NCBI GenBank assembly: GCA_023453025.1
Contig: JAEXUD010000044.1
Location: 1 to 60,780 of the forward strand
Reading direction: 5' to 3'
Length of the DNA: 60,780 bases
Source: Bacillota bacterium
Lineage (GTDB): Bacteria; Bacillota; Clostridia; Tissierellales; Sedimentibacteraceae
The notes beneath the pieces were generated by a model, which worked only from the letters and a program-made list of their open reading frames with translations, was not told where the DNA came from and ran no database searches. Shown piece after piece: positions 15,474 to 24,333 of this stretch (position 1 is the first letter of the stretch; each line of letters begins with the position of its first letter). Made by a program: the position numbers and the translations under genes.

Positions 15474-15883
15474 ATGCGGGGAATTGCAAAAGTGATGTCC
15501 TCGACGTTGAGGGGGTGCTCAGCAACCTGTGATTTTACATATTATATCAAATATGATATGTGCCGGTGACTAAAAAAGCATGCGGCTTCAGCCATTTTCA
15601 TATTGATAAAACAAAGAAACAATGTTAATATGTGTTTAAAATTTACTATGAATTTTCAAGGATAATATAACATCTATGACAAAAAAATAACATAACACCC
15701 GATAATTACCCGCTATGCCGCACATATTTTAAAAGGCAATCTTAGATGCGCATAGATATCCAATAATCGCATTGCAAAACTTACACCTATGAAGATTGTA
15801 ACCTATTAATGTTTCAAACTTTGCTGAAATATCGTGCAAATGTTTGCACTTTATTTATATAAAACTATCAAGGAGGTTTGTTG
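15474..15883. other. Upstream region of adhE with a 16-bp dyad
   Basis: No gene. A perfect dyad GTGCAAA-TG-TTTGCAC lies at 15834-15849, where it would overlap the -35 of a possible promoter TGCAAA, 17 bp, TATAAA just ahead of adhE. It is not the Rex consensus (TTGTTAA-N4-TTAACAA) that often controls adhE in clostridia, and no Rex site is seen in the gap. The stretch TGATGTCCTCGACGTTGAGG near 15.5 kb can form a small hairpin of unknown meaning. Confidence 0.4.
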
Positions 15884-18523
15884 ATGTTAGAAAGTAAAAA
15901 AGAAATGAATGCTATTGCTGCCAAAGCTGAGGTTGTTAACAGTGTTGAAACCTTAAAGCTAAGAATTGAAGAAGTAAAAGAAGCACAAAGAAAATTTGCT
16001 GCCTATACACAAGAGCAGGTTGACAAGATTTTCCTGGCAGCGGCCACTGCAGCGGCAAAACAAAGAATTCCCCTGGCAAAGCTGGCGGTGGAGGAAACCA
16101 AAATGGGTGTTGTCGAAGATAAGGTAACAAAAAACCATTTTGCTTCTGAATATATTTACAATGTTTACAAGGATACCCAGACTTGCGGTGTATTAGAAGA
16201 AGATACTGCTTTTGGAATTAAAAAGATTATAGAGCCTATAGGTGTTATCGCAGCAGTTATACCTACTACTAACCCTACATCTACAGCCATTTTCAAATCA
16301 CTTATTTCATTAAAAACCAGAAACGGCATAATTTTCTCTCCTCATCCAAATGCAAAAAAATGCACCATAGCTGCGGCTAAAGTTGTTCTGGATGCTGCTG
16401 TTTCTGCAGGAGCCCCTGAAGGAGTCATTGCATGGATTGACGAGCCGTCAATCGAATTATCTATTGAAGTAATGAAAAGCGCAGATATGGTTCTCGCCAC
16501 AGGAGGTCCCGGAATGGTAAAATCAGCTTATTCATCCGGAAAGCCTGCTGTCGGAGTGGGGAACGGCAATACTCCCGCATTGATTGACGAGTCTGCGGAT
16601 ATTATTATGGCGGTAAATTCGATAATCCATTCCAAAACATTTGATAACGGTACCATTTGCGCATCAGAACAGTCTGTGGTTATTGTGGACAAGGTTTATG
16701 AGCAGTGTAAAAAAGAATTTATGAACCGTGGGTGCTATATACTTAATGACACTGAAAAAGACAAGGCAAGAAAAATAATATTAAATGCTACAGGCAGCAT
16801 AAATGCACAGATAGTCGGACGATCTCCTTATCAGATTGCACAGCTTGCAGGCTTTGAATGCCCTAAAGATGCAAAAATTTTAATAGGCGAGGTTTCCGAG
16901 CTTGATGTTACTATTGAGCCCTTCGCACATGAGAAGCTTTCTCCTATTCTTGCCATGTATAAGGGCAGCAGCTTTGAACATTCCTTGGACATTGTGGACA
17001 GACTTGTAACAGATGGCGGTATCGGACATACTTCTGTTCTTTACGCAGATTCAATAAAGGCTCCGGAAAAAGTTAAGATTTTCGAAGAAAGAATGAAGAC
17101 ATGCCGAATTCTTATCAATACGCCTTCATCTCAAGGCGGCATCGGTGATATTTACAATTTCAGGCTTCTTCCTTCACTGACTCTGGGCTGCGGCTCCTGG
17201 GCAGGAAATTCTGTCTCTAATAATGTGGGAGTAAATGAATTGTTAAATATAAAAACAGTTGCCGAGAGGAGAGAAAATATGCTTTGGTTAAGAACTCCTG
17301 AAAAGGTTTATTTTAAAAAAGGCTGTACACCTGTAGCTCTTAAGGAATTAAAGGATGTTTACAACAGAAAAAAAGCCTTTATTGTAACAGATACTTTCTT
17401 GTACAAAAATGGATACACAAAGCCCATAACAGAACTATTAGACAGCATGAGCATCACACACCATACATTTTTTGAAGTAACCCCAGATCCGACACTTGCT
17501 TGTGCAAGAGCAGGTGCGGCGGCTCTGAAAGAATTCGGACCGGATGTAATCATTGCGATTGGCGGCGGCTCTGCAATGGACGCAGCCAAAATCATGTGGA
17601 TAATGTATGAACATCCCGAAGCAAATTTCTCAGACTTAGCAATGCGTTTTATGGACATACGCAAAAGGGTATACACCTTCCCTAAAATGGGAGAGAAAGC
17701 TATTCTGGTTTGTATGGCTACAACTTCAGGTACCGGCTCAGAGGTTACTCCATTTACTATTATTACAGATGAAGAAGAAAATATCAAGTATTCAATTGCA
17801 GATTATTCTTTGCTTCCGACAATGGCCATAAGTGATGCAGACCTGATGATGGATCAGCCGAAGGGACTTACTGCGGCATCCGGTATTGATGTGCTGACAC
17901 ATGCACTGGAAGCATATGTTTCCATGCTTGCAACAGATTATACCGACGGTCTGGCGCTTAAAGCTTCAAAGCTGGTATTTGAATATCTGCCAAAAGCTTA
18001 TAAATTTGGAAGGGATGATGTTGAAGCCCGTGAAAAAATGGCTAATGCCTCTACGATTGCAGGTATTGCATTCGCAAATGCATTTTTAGGTGTATGCCAT
18101 TCAATGGCTCACAAATTAGGAGCAATTCACCATGTGCCTCACGGTGTTGCCAATGCATTGCTTATAACAGAGGTTATAAAGTTCAATTCAGCAGATGTTC
18201 CTGCGAAAATGGGTACCTTCCCGCAATATAAATATCCTCATACATTGGAAAGATATGCCGAAGTCGCTTCATATCTGGGTCTTCCGGGCAAGACCGACCA
18301 GGAAAAAACAGACAGCCTGGTGGCAAAAATTGAGGAATTAAAGGCTACCATCGGTATTGCTAAATCGATCAAGGAATACGGAATAGGCGAAAAGGAATTT
18401 TTGGATAAATTGGACATTATGAGTGAACAGGCATTCGATGATCAATGCACCGGCTCCAATCCAAGATATCCTCTTATATCGGAAATAAAGGAAATGTATT
18501 TATCTGCTTATTACGGCAAATAA
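15884..18523 (+). CDS. adhE: Bifunctional acetaldehyde-CoA / alcohol dehydrogenase
   Basis: 879-residue fusion enzyme that reduces acetyl-CoA to acetaldehyde and then to ethanol, regenerating NAD. The ATG at 15884 lies seven bases after AGGAGG; two TTG codons just before it are less likely starts. Residues 1-440 are the CoA-acylating aldehyde dehydrogenase with C259 in GTICASEQSVV. Residues from about 455 are the iron-dependent alcohol dehydrogenase with GGGSAMDAAK (NAD binding) and the iron ligands near HSMAHKLGAIHHVPHG. Length is normal for the family, which assembles into long spirosomes. Monocistronic, with a terminator after it. A major ethanol-forming enzyme in fermenting clostridia. 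Confidence 0.96.
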   Translation: MLESKKEMNAIAAKAEVVNSVETLKLRIEEVKEAQRKFAAYTQEQVDKIFLAAATAAAKQRIPLAKLAVEETKMGVVEDKVTKNHFASEYIYNVYKDTQTCGVLEEDTAFGIKKIIEPIGVIAAVIPTTNPTSTAIFKSLISLKTRNGIIFSPHPNAKKCTIAAAKVVLDAAVSAGAPEGVIAWIDEPSIELSIEVMKSADMVLATGGPGMVKSAYSSGKPAVGVGNGNTPALIDESADIIMAVNSIIHSKTFDNGTICASEQSVVIVDKVYEQCKKEFMNRGCYILNDTEKDKARKIILNATGSINAQIVGRSPYQIAQLAGFECPKDAKILIGEVSELDVTIEPFAHEKLSPILAMYKGSSFEHSLDIVDRLVTDGGIGHTSVLYADSIKAPEKVKIFEERMKTCRILINTPSSQGGIGDIYNFRLLPSLTLGCGSWAGNSVSNNVGVNELLNIKTVAERRENMLWLRTPEKVYFKKGCTPVALKELKDVYNRKKAFIVTDTFLYKNGYTKPITELLDSMSITHHTFFEVTPDPTLACARAGAAALKEFGPDVIIAIGGGSAMDAAKIMWIMYEHPEANFSDLAMRFMDIRKRVYTFPKMGEKAILVCMATTSGTGSEVTPFTIITDEEENIKYSIADYSLLPTMAISDADLMMDQPKGLTAASGIDVLTHALEAYVSMLATDYTDGLALKASKLVFEYLPKAYKFGRDDVEAREKMANASTIAGIAFANAFLGVCHSMAHKLGAIHHVPHGVANALLITEVIKFNSADVPAKMGTFPQYKYPHTLERYAEVASYLGLPGKTDQEKTDSLVAKIEELKATIGIAKSIKEYGIGEKEFLDKLDIMSEQAFDDQCTGSNPRYPLISEIKEMYLSAYYGK

Positions 18524-18554
18524 GACAAACCATGTGCAAAATTAATATTTAGCC

Positions 18555-18596
18555 AAAAGGAATGACATAGGCATATGCCAAATTGTCATTCCTTTT
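18555..18596. terminator. Bidirectional terminator between adhE and the ribokinase gene
   Basis: Perfect 13-bp stem AAAAGGAATGACA / TGTCATTCCTTTT; the 16-base loop itself contains the dyad GGCATATGCC. A T-rich stretch follows on the plus strand, A-rich before it. Confidence 0.85.
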
Positions 18597-18617
18597 ATAT
18601 TTTTATTAGTCCATTAT

Positions 18618-19502
18618 TTATCCTAAATCTCCGTCCAATTGCTCAAGTGTCGGCATACCGCTTTGAGCTCCCAGCTTTGTAATAGAATATGCCGCCGCTT
18701 TGTTTGCAAACTTGATTGACTCCTCCATATTGTATCCTCTGACCAGTGCGGCTGCCAGCGCTCCGCAGAAGGTATCTCCTGCCCCTGTGGTATCAACAAC
18801 TTCAACTTTATATGAAGGAACAAGCTTCATTTCATTTCCGTCAAAATACTTAACACCCTTCGAGCCCAGTGTAACAATCAATTTATTTGGATATTTTTTC
18901 ATCTCTTCTGCCGTATCACAGTCTTTTCCTAAAATAACCTTAAGCTCATGTTCATTGGGAGTAATATATGCTGCATTTTCTATCATAGAGCTGCTCAGCT
19001 CCACTGCAGGCGCCGGGTTCAAAAGAACCTTGACGTTATTATTTTTGCAAAGCTCCAGCGCATATTCAACTGTTTTTTTTGGTATTTCAAGCTGTAAAAG
19101 CACTATGTCAGCTGATAATATAACATCCCTGTACTTGTCTATCATTGTATTGTCAACTTCATAATTTGCCCCCGGAATAACTATTATGCTGTTATCATTT
19201 TCCGCAACTATTATGTTTGCTACTCCTGTAGGAGCATCATTGACAACATCAATGCAATCCGTATTAACATCCGCACTCTTCAGATTGCCTACCGCAAAAT
19301 CACCGTTGGCGTCAGAACCCACACAGCCTATCATGACACTGTCTGCTCCCAGCTTTGAAGCAGCCACAGCCTGATTTGCTCCCTTGCCGCCTGGTATCAC
19401 GGAAAATGTGTTACCAAGCACGGTTTCTCCTGCCTTTGGTCTTAAATTTGAAGTAAATACCAAATCAACATTTATCGACCCTATAACTACTACTTTTCCC
19501 AT
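18618..19502 (-). CDS. rbsK: Ribokinase (PfkB family)
   Basis: 294-residue cytoplasmic kinase that phosphorylates ribose at O5. The start at 19502 follows GGAGGATGAA; an ATG four codons upstream precedes that site. Signatures: N-terminal NVDLV, the PfkB motif GGKGANQAVAASKLGA, a central LLNPAPA, and the C-terminal DTTGAGDTFCGALAAAL with the catalytic Asp. It is the last gene of the nucleoside operon, taking the ribose released by the nucleoside hydrolase 61 bp upstream. Deoxyribose or another pentose cannot be excluded. Confidence 0.9.
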   Translation of the reverse strand: MGKVVVIGSINVDLVFTSNLRPKAGETVLGNTFSVIPGGKGANQAVAASKLGADSVMIGCVGSDANGDFAVGNLKSADVNTDCIDVVNDAPTGVANIIVAENDNSIIVIPGANYEVDNTMIDKYRDVILSADIVLLQLEIPKKTVEYALELCKNNNVKVLLNPAPAVELSSSMIENAAYITPNEHELKVILGKDCDTAEEMKKYPNKLIVTLGSKGVKYFDGNEMKLVPSYKVEVVDTTGAGDTFCGALAAALVRGYNMEESIKFANKAAAYSITKLGAQSGMPTLEQLDGDLG

Positions 19503-19563
19503 TTCATCCTCCAAAATTTGAATAACGGGAAGACTTTATGCCCACTCGTTTATTTAGTCTGTG

Positions 19564-20508
19564 TTATTTATATGAATTATCTGATTTATATAAGTCTTCA
19601 AGCAGTGTTTCTCTGAATTTTTCCAAATTTACCCCTGTCAGGACCTTTGGATATGATTCATCATAATCAATCCATTCTCTCGTGTCGCAAACCGTATTTC
19701 CTCTGTTCAATCCCTCGGAGCAATCAACCACAACATCCATATGTCTATATTCAAACAACTCCGGATGAATCAGATACATTACGGCACATGCATCATGGAT
19801 CGGAGTAAAGGTTCCTTTTTTCACATGGTCTCCTTTAAAATAATAATTTAAAATTTCACCGCACATTTTTGTTACTTTGCCCGTACTTTTTAACAGTTCA
19901 TCTACATCTCTTCTGTATAATCCCGTCGAATGCGTAACATTTAAGCCGCTCATAGCTATAGGAACCCTTGACTTGAATACAATGCTTGCTGCTTCCGGGT
20001 CTGCCCACACGTTAAATTCTGCGGTAGGAGTAGTATTTCCTCCGTCAGTTGAGCCTCCCATAATTGATAAAAGCTCTATTTTATCAACGACCTCCGGGAA
20101 TGTTTTTAATAATAAAGCTATATTTGTAAGAGGTCCCACAGGCACTAATGTTACTTTTTCATCAGAAGCCATCAATGTATCTCTCAAAAACATTACCGCA
20201 TTATTGGAGCAAAGCTCCTTATTATGCGGAAACTCATAATCTCCCACTCCATTTTCTCCGTGAACCATTATGGAAGGTCTTTTTTCTCTAAGCAGTGGTC
20301 CTCTTGCTCCTCGTGCTATTTTTATATCCTTATTTAAAAATGACATTAAGCCTATTGCATTATCTGTAACCTTTTCTATTGTTTGATTACCTGCAACGGT
20401 GGTTATGCCCAGTATATTTAACTTATCTTCATTAGCTAAAGCAAAGCACAAGGCTACTACATCATCAATTCCGGGATCGCAGTCTATAATAATACTTCTT
20501 TTTTTCAT
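19564..20508 (-). CDS. Nucleoside hydrolase (inosine/uridine-preferring type)
   Basis: 314-residue enzyme that hydrolyses ribonucleosides to base plus ribose. The Ca2+-binding signature DCDPGIDD is at residues 9-16, followed by VAGNQTIEKVTDNA, the HGENGVGD loop (residues about 83-90), GPLTNIALLL and EFNVWADPEAA. Length and order match the IunH/RihA group. No signal peptide. It lies in the same operon as a nucleoside ABC transporter and ribokinase, so it would act on imported nucleosides. Base preference cannot be read from the sequence with confidence. Confidence 0.9.
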   Translation of the reverse strand: MKKRSIIIDCDPGIDDVVALCFALANEDKLNILGITTVAGNQTIEKVTDNAIGLMSFLNKDIKIARGARGPLLREKRPSIMVHGENGVGDYEFPHNKELCSNNAVMFLRDTLMASDEKVTLVPVGPLTNIALLLKTFPEVVDKIELLSIMGGSTDGGNTTPTAEFNVWADPEAASIVFKSRVPIAMSGLNVTHSTGLYRRDVDELLKSTGKVTKMCGEILNYYFKGDHVKKGTFTPIHDACAVMYLIHPELFEYRHMDVVVDCSEGLNRGNTVCDTREWIDYDESYPKVLTGVNLEKFRETLLEDLYKSDNSYK

Positions 20509-20562
20509 AATAACTCCTGTATATTTTTTTGTAAATCATTATGCAACAAATTAATCAAATGA

Positions 20563-21483
20563 TTATTTACCGCTCAGCTTCTGTCTTTTTTTCATTCTTA
20601 AGTAGCTGTAAATTGCAAGACCTATAATTGTTGTGATATATGGCAGCATCTGAATGATTTCATACGGCCAATTCCCAAGCTGAAGTATATTTGAAAGTGC
20701 CGAAGCAGCACCAAAAAGCAATGATACTAAAAAGCCTCCTACAGGGGTATTGCCTCCCATTGAGCTTGCAGCCAGCGCAATGAAGCCTCTGCCGGCACTC
20801 ATACCTGTTGTAAAATAAGTCATGTATCCGCCCGAAAGGAAGAATCCTCCCATTGAAGCCAACACACCGCTTATGACCAGTGCAAGGTACTGAACCTTTT
20901 TTGAACTGATACCGACCGATTCCGCAGCGTTCTTGTTTTCTCCCACAGCTCTGATTCTGAGTCCTAAGGGCATTTTATACAAAAATATGTGAACAACTGC
21001 AACCATTATCAAGGAAACATATGTCAAAATATTTTGGTTGGATATTACCTCACCTAAATATGGTATGTTTTCTATAAGTGGCAAACTGATTCTCGGAAGC
21101 GGAATTGAATTTACTGATGAAGAAACACCCCTGTCTCCTGACACCATAAGGAGTATAAGGACTGTTGCGCCGTTAGCTATTAAATTTATTGCGATTGCTG
21201 CCAAAATTTCATCTGTTTTCAGCCTTAAGACGAAAAATGCCAATAATAAGCCTATTAATCCGCCCATAACCATTGTCGCCATAAGTCCTAAGAACCCGCT
21301 TTGGAACATTGCAGAAAACAAAACACCAAACAATGCCGAAAACAGCATGATTCCTTCAAGCGCCATATTTATAATTCCGCATTTTGCAGCTACCGCAGAT
21401 GCTAATGTAGCATATAATATAGGGGTAGTTGCTCTAAGTGTGGCATTTAAAAATTCCGGCGACAAAATTGCATCTAATATCAT
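20563..21483 (-). CDS. Nucleoside ABC transporter permease (NupQ/YufQ-like)
   Basis: 306-residue membrane protein with about 8-9 hydrophobic helices, of the BPD_transp_2 (LivH/RbsC-like) permease family used by BMP-type nucleoside transporters. Landmarks are AAKCGIINMALEGIMLFSA near residue 30-50 and the EAA-like loop with IRAVGENKNAAESVGI. Its start codon overlaps the stop of the preceding permease by one base (TAATG), a sign of tight coupling. Partner permease, ATPase and lipoprotein all lie upstream in the same operon. Confidence 0.88.
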   Translation of the reverse strand: MILDAILSPEFLNATLRATTPILYATLASAVAAKCGIINMALEGIMLFSALFGVLFSAMFQSGFLGLMATMVMGGLIGLLLAFFVLRLKTDEILAAIAINLIANGATVLILLMVSGDRGVSSSVNSIPLPRISLPLIENIPYLGEVISNQNILTYVSLIMVAVVHIFLYKMPLGLRIRAVGENKNAAESVGISSKKVQYLALVISGVLASMGGFFLSGGYMTYFTTGMSAGRGFIALAASSMGGNTPVGGFLVSLLFGAASALSNILQLGNWPYEIIQMLPYITTIIGLAIYSYLRMKKRQKLSGK

Positions 21484-22553
21484 TATTCTGCCTCCTTAAT
21501 ATTATTTAGAGTAGCCTTGGCTTCTTTAGCTATCATCTTATGTTTATACTTGCTGAGGAATTGCTCTGCAACTACCAATAAAATTATGATACCTTGAGTT
21601 ACCGTAATAATTTCCGTCGGAACATTTGTTGCAATAGACATCTTTGATGCTCCCACTCTTAAATAGGCAAGGAAAAATGCGGCAAAAGGCACATATAGGG
21701 GATTTCTCTTGGCCAATGTCGTAATAATTATGGCATCCCAGCCATATCCGAGAGATGAAGTCCATGAAAACCTGTTATACATTCCAAGTATTTCGACACC
21801 GCCTCCGATACCGAATATAAATCCGCCAAGAAGCTGTGATATTAAGGTAACCTTTAAAACATTAATTCCTGAGTATTTTGCAAAATCCATATTTTCTCCG
21901 GTAACACGTATCTCGTAGCCGGTTTTTGTCTTATATAAAAATACATAACCGAGAAATGCAACTGCCAGTGCAATTATTAAGCCCAGATGAATTCTGGTAC
22001 CGGGAATAATTGAATTTAACTGAATATGAGACGGGATTGCAAATGATACTACGGCACCTGCCTTAGGATCTCTTAATATATAGCTCAATACATAGTTCGA
22101 AAAGAAAACTATTATATAATTCATCATCAAGGACGATACCAGTACGTCAGAATCAGTCTTGATTTTCATTACAGCAGGTACTGTTGTTACCAAAGAGCCT
22201 AATAGTCCGGCAGCCAATATGCAAACAAAAGGACTTATTCCCATGGGCAATGTTGTATTCAACGCAACAAATGTGGCAACAAGACCGCCCAGGTGGAATG
22301 AACCTTCACCTGCCAAATTTATCTGATTTGCCGCAAACATTATACTTACTCCCACTCCTGTAAATATTAAAGGAATCATTGCTTCTATAACATTTCCTAT
22401 ACGCCTTGTGCTTTTTAAGGGGCCTATCAACAGCTCCAATACTGCCTTCAAAGGTTCATCGCTGGCAATTAAAATTATTAAAAATGAAATTAACAAAGCG
22501 ATGCTGATGGATAACACAATACGTATAATGTCAAATTTCTTGCTACTGTTCAT
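21483..22553 (-). CDS. Nucleoside ABC transporter permease (NupP/YufP-like)
   Basis: 356-residue membrane protein with about 9-10 helices, the longer permease of the pair. It has the FAANQINLAGEGSFHLGGL segment in the first half and the conserved loop YEIRVTGENMDFAKYSGIN in the second, matching the BPD_transp_2 family. Its first 11 bases overlap the end of the ATPase gene, so translation is coupled. It forms a heterodimeric channel with the next gene product. Confidence 0.88.
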   Translation of the reverse strand: MNSSKKFDIIRIVLSISIALLISFLIILIASDEPLKAVLELLIGPLKSTRRIGNVIEAMIPLIFTGVGVSIMFAANQINLAGEGSFHLGGLVATFVALNTTLPMGISPFVCILAAGLLGSLVTTVPAVMKIKTDSDVLVSSLMMNYIIVFFSNYVLSYILRDPKAGAVVSFAIPSHIQLNSIIPGTRIHLGLIIALAVAFLGYVFLYKTKTGYEIRVTGENMDFAKYSGINVLKVTLISQLLGGFIFGIGGGVEILGMYNRFSWTSSLGYGWDAIIITTLAKRNPLYVPFAAFFLAYLRVGASKMSIATNVPTEIITVTQGIIILLVVAEQFLSKYKHKMIAKEAKATLNNIKEAE

Positions 22554-24093
22554 ATACTATTCCCTCCAAAATTTCATCCTTTTTAATTCCCAGCATGTAT
22601 TTACCCAACTCTTCTTCACTTAAATTCTTGACATCCTTAAAAACCCCTGAAAACTTCCCTTTATACATTACAGCAAGACGATCGCTGAGCTCGAATACTT
22701 CATTTAAATCGGCGGAAATTAAAATTACCGCACATCCTGCATCTCTGAATTCTATAATCCTCTGCCTTATAAATGACGCCGCGCCCACATCAATCCCACG
22801 TGTCGGCTGATTTGCAATTATGATTTTAGGACCTGTGGAAAATTCCCTCGCAACAACAACTTTTTGTATGTTTCCTCCGGAAAGCATTCCGACACTTTGC
22901 TTATATGACTTGCACTTTACTAAATATTCTTTTATAAGGCTGTTTACTCTGGCTTCGATTTTCTTCATTTTAAGCATATATCTGCCTGAATACTCAGGAT
23001 TATGGTACTGGTTGGAAAGCATGTTGTCCATTATATTCATATTTGATGCGCAGCCCAATGTCATTCTGTCCTCGGGAATATGTGCCACACCCAGCTGTCT
23101 TATATTATATATGCTGCTTTTATTTATATTTTTATCAAATATCAGTATTTCACCTGTATATTTTTTTGTCAGACCGGTCAATGCTTCTACAAGGTGTCCC
23201 TGTCCGTTGCCTTCAACCCCGGCGATTCCAAAAATTTCTCCGCCCTTGACGTCAAAGGATAAATTGTCCACTCTCACAGTTCCTGTGGCTCCTTCAACTC
23301 TCAGGTTTCTTACCTTAAGAACAGTTTCCTTCAGGTCGGCAGGCTTTTTATCAAACGTCGTCACGACATCTCTGCCAACCATCAGCTTGGACATTTCAGC
23401 CGTGGTTATTTCGCTGACCTTGTAGGTTCCTTTACTTTTCCCATTGCGCATTATGGTTGCTCTGTCGCAAATGGATTTGATTTCGTCGAGCTTATGAGAA
23501 ATAAATATAAGCGTGTGTCCCAGCTCCTTCAGCTTTTTAAGCTGTACAAACAGTTCTTCCGTTTCCTGAGGGGTTAATACTGCAGTAGGTTCATCCAGTA
23601 TTAATATATCAGCACCTCTGTAAAGTGCCTTAAGTATTTCAACCTTTTGCTTTATTCCTACAGGAAGCTCTTCCACTCTTTGTGTAACATCAATATCAAA
23701 ATTATATTTCTTCGCCAATTCCTGAGAAATCTCTACTGCTTTATTTGTATCAACGAAAATACTTGATTTAGGTTCAATCCCAAGAACGATATTTTCTGCT
23801 ACTGTTAATGAGGGCACAAGCATAAAGTGCTGGTGAACCATTCCTATTCCTTTTTTAATTGCTTCCAATGGAGATTTTAAAGTGATTTCAACACCATTTA
23901 ATATAATTTTTCCTTGTTCCGATGATTCAAGTCCAAATAAAACCTTCATCAAGGTACTTTTCCCTGCTCCGTTTTCTCCTAACAAAGCATGTATTTCTCC
24001 CTTTTGCAGTTCTAATGTAACATCTTCAACGGCAACCACTCCATTGGGATAAATTTTCATTATATTTTTCATCTCAAGCACGTTATGGCTCAT
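22543..24093 (-). CDS. Nucleoside ABC transporter ATPase, duplicated (NupO/YufO-like)
   Basis: 516-residue cytoplasmic ATPase with two fused nucleotide-binding domains. The start is put at ATG 24093, 11 bases after GGAGG, where MSHNVLEMKNIMKIYPNG begins; a longer in-frame extension of 39 codons is basic and unlike the family. Domain 1 (about 1-245) has Walker A GENGAGKST at 39-47 and Walker B ILILDEPTAVLT. Domain 2 has a degenerate P-loop GVEGNGQG and an intact signature LSGGNIQKVVVARE, the usual asymmetry for RbsA/YufO-type proteins. It powers the two permeases downstream. A stem-loop separates it from the lipoprotein gene. Confidence 0.92.
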   Translation of the reverse strand: MSHNVLEMKNIMKIYPNGVVAVEDVTLELQKGEIHALLGENGAGKSTLMKVLFGLESSEQGKIILNGVEITLKSPLEAIKKGIGMVHQHFMLVPSLTVAENIVLGIEPKSSIFVDTNKAVEISQELAKKYNFDIDVTQRVEELPVGIKQKVEILKALYRGADILILDEPTAVLTPQETEELFVQLKKLKELGHTLIFISHKLDEIKSICDRATIMRNGKSKGTYKVSEITTAEMSKLMVGRDVVTTFDKKPADLKETVLKVRNLRVEGATGTVRVDNLSFDVKGGEIFGIAGVEGNGQGHLVEALTGLTKKYTGEILIFDKNINKSSIYNIRQLGVAHIPEDRMTLGCASNMNIMDNMLSNQYHNPEYSGRYMLKMKKIEARVNSLIKEYLVKCKSYKQSVGMLSGGNIQKVVVAREFSTGPKIIIANQPTRGIDVGAASFIRQRIIEFRDAGCAVILISADLNEVFELSDRLAVMYKGKFSGVFKDVKNLSEEELGKYMLGIKKDEILEGIVYEQ

Positions 24094-24144
24094 GGTTTCA
24101 GTTTCCTCCGTTTTAAATTTATTAATAACTAAAAATTGACAGCT

Positions 24145-24216
24145 AATGAACTTTAGAATTATTCGTGTCCGAAACCGTGAGCGGGTATTTTTCTTATTTT
24201 TCGCCTTCACTTTGTA
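24145..24216. repeat. Solo half of a dispersed palindromic repeat
   Basis: A stretch of about 72 bases beginning AATGAACTTTAGAATTATTC and continuing GTGTCCGAAACCGTGAGCGG closely matches 35009-35080, the right arm of the large palindromic element at 34.9-35.1 kb. The left arm is missing here. It lies in the untranslated gap between the BMP gene and the ATPase gene of the same operon. Confidence 0.7.
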
Positions 24217-24277
24217 ACTGTGAATACTAACGGTTATGCCGTTTATCTGGCAGTTTTTAATTATTAATGTTGATTTT

Positions 24278-24310
24278 ATAAACAGTCAAGGTTCACCCTT
24301 GACTGTTTAT
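24278..24310 (-). promoter_or_regulatory. Intercistronic stem-loop after the nucleoside-binding lipoprotein gene
   Basis: Perfect 14-bp stem ATAAACAGTCAAGG / CCTTGACTGTTTAT, five-base loop, 24 bp after the BMP stop codon. No T-run follows on the minus strand. Such structures commonly stabilise the upstream mRNA so that the binding protein is made in excess over ATPase and permeases. Confidence 0.65.
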
Positions 24311-24333
24311 CTTATAATTGATGTATTATTCGC

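Noticed and set aside
15430..15883. Rex operator upstream of adhE
   Set aside because: I searched by eye for TTGTTAA-N4-TTAACAA and found only the unrelated dyad GTGCAAA-TG-TTTGCAC.
22820..23425. 201-codon plus-strand frame opposite the nucleoside ABC ATPase gene
   Set aside because: It is the antisense of a conserved ATPase. Its Leu/Ser/Pro-rich composition is what reversed ABC sequence gives, and there is no start site.
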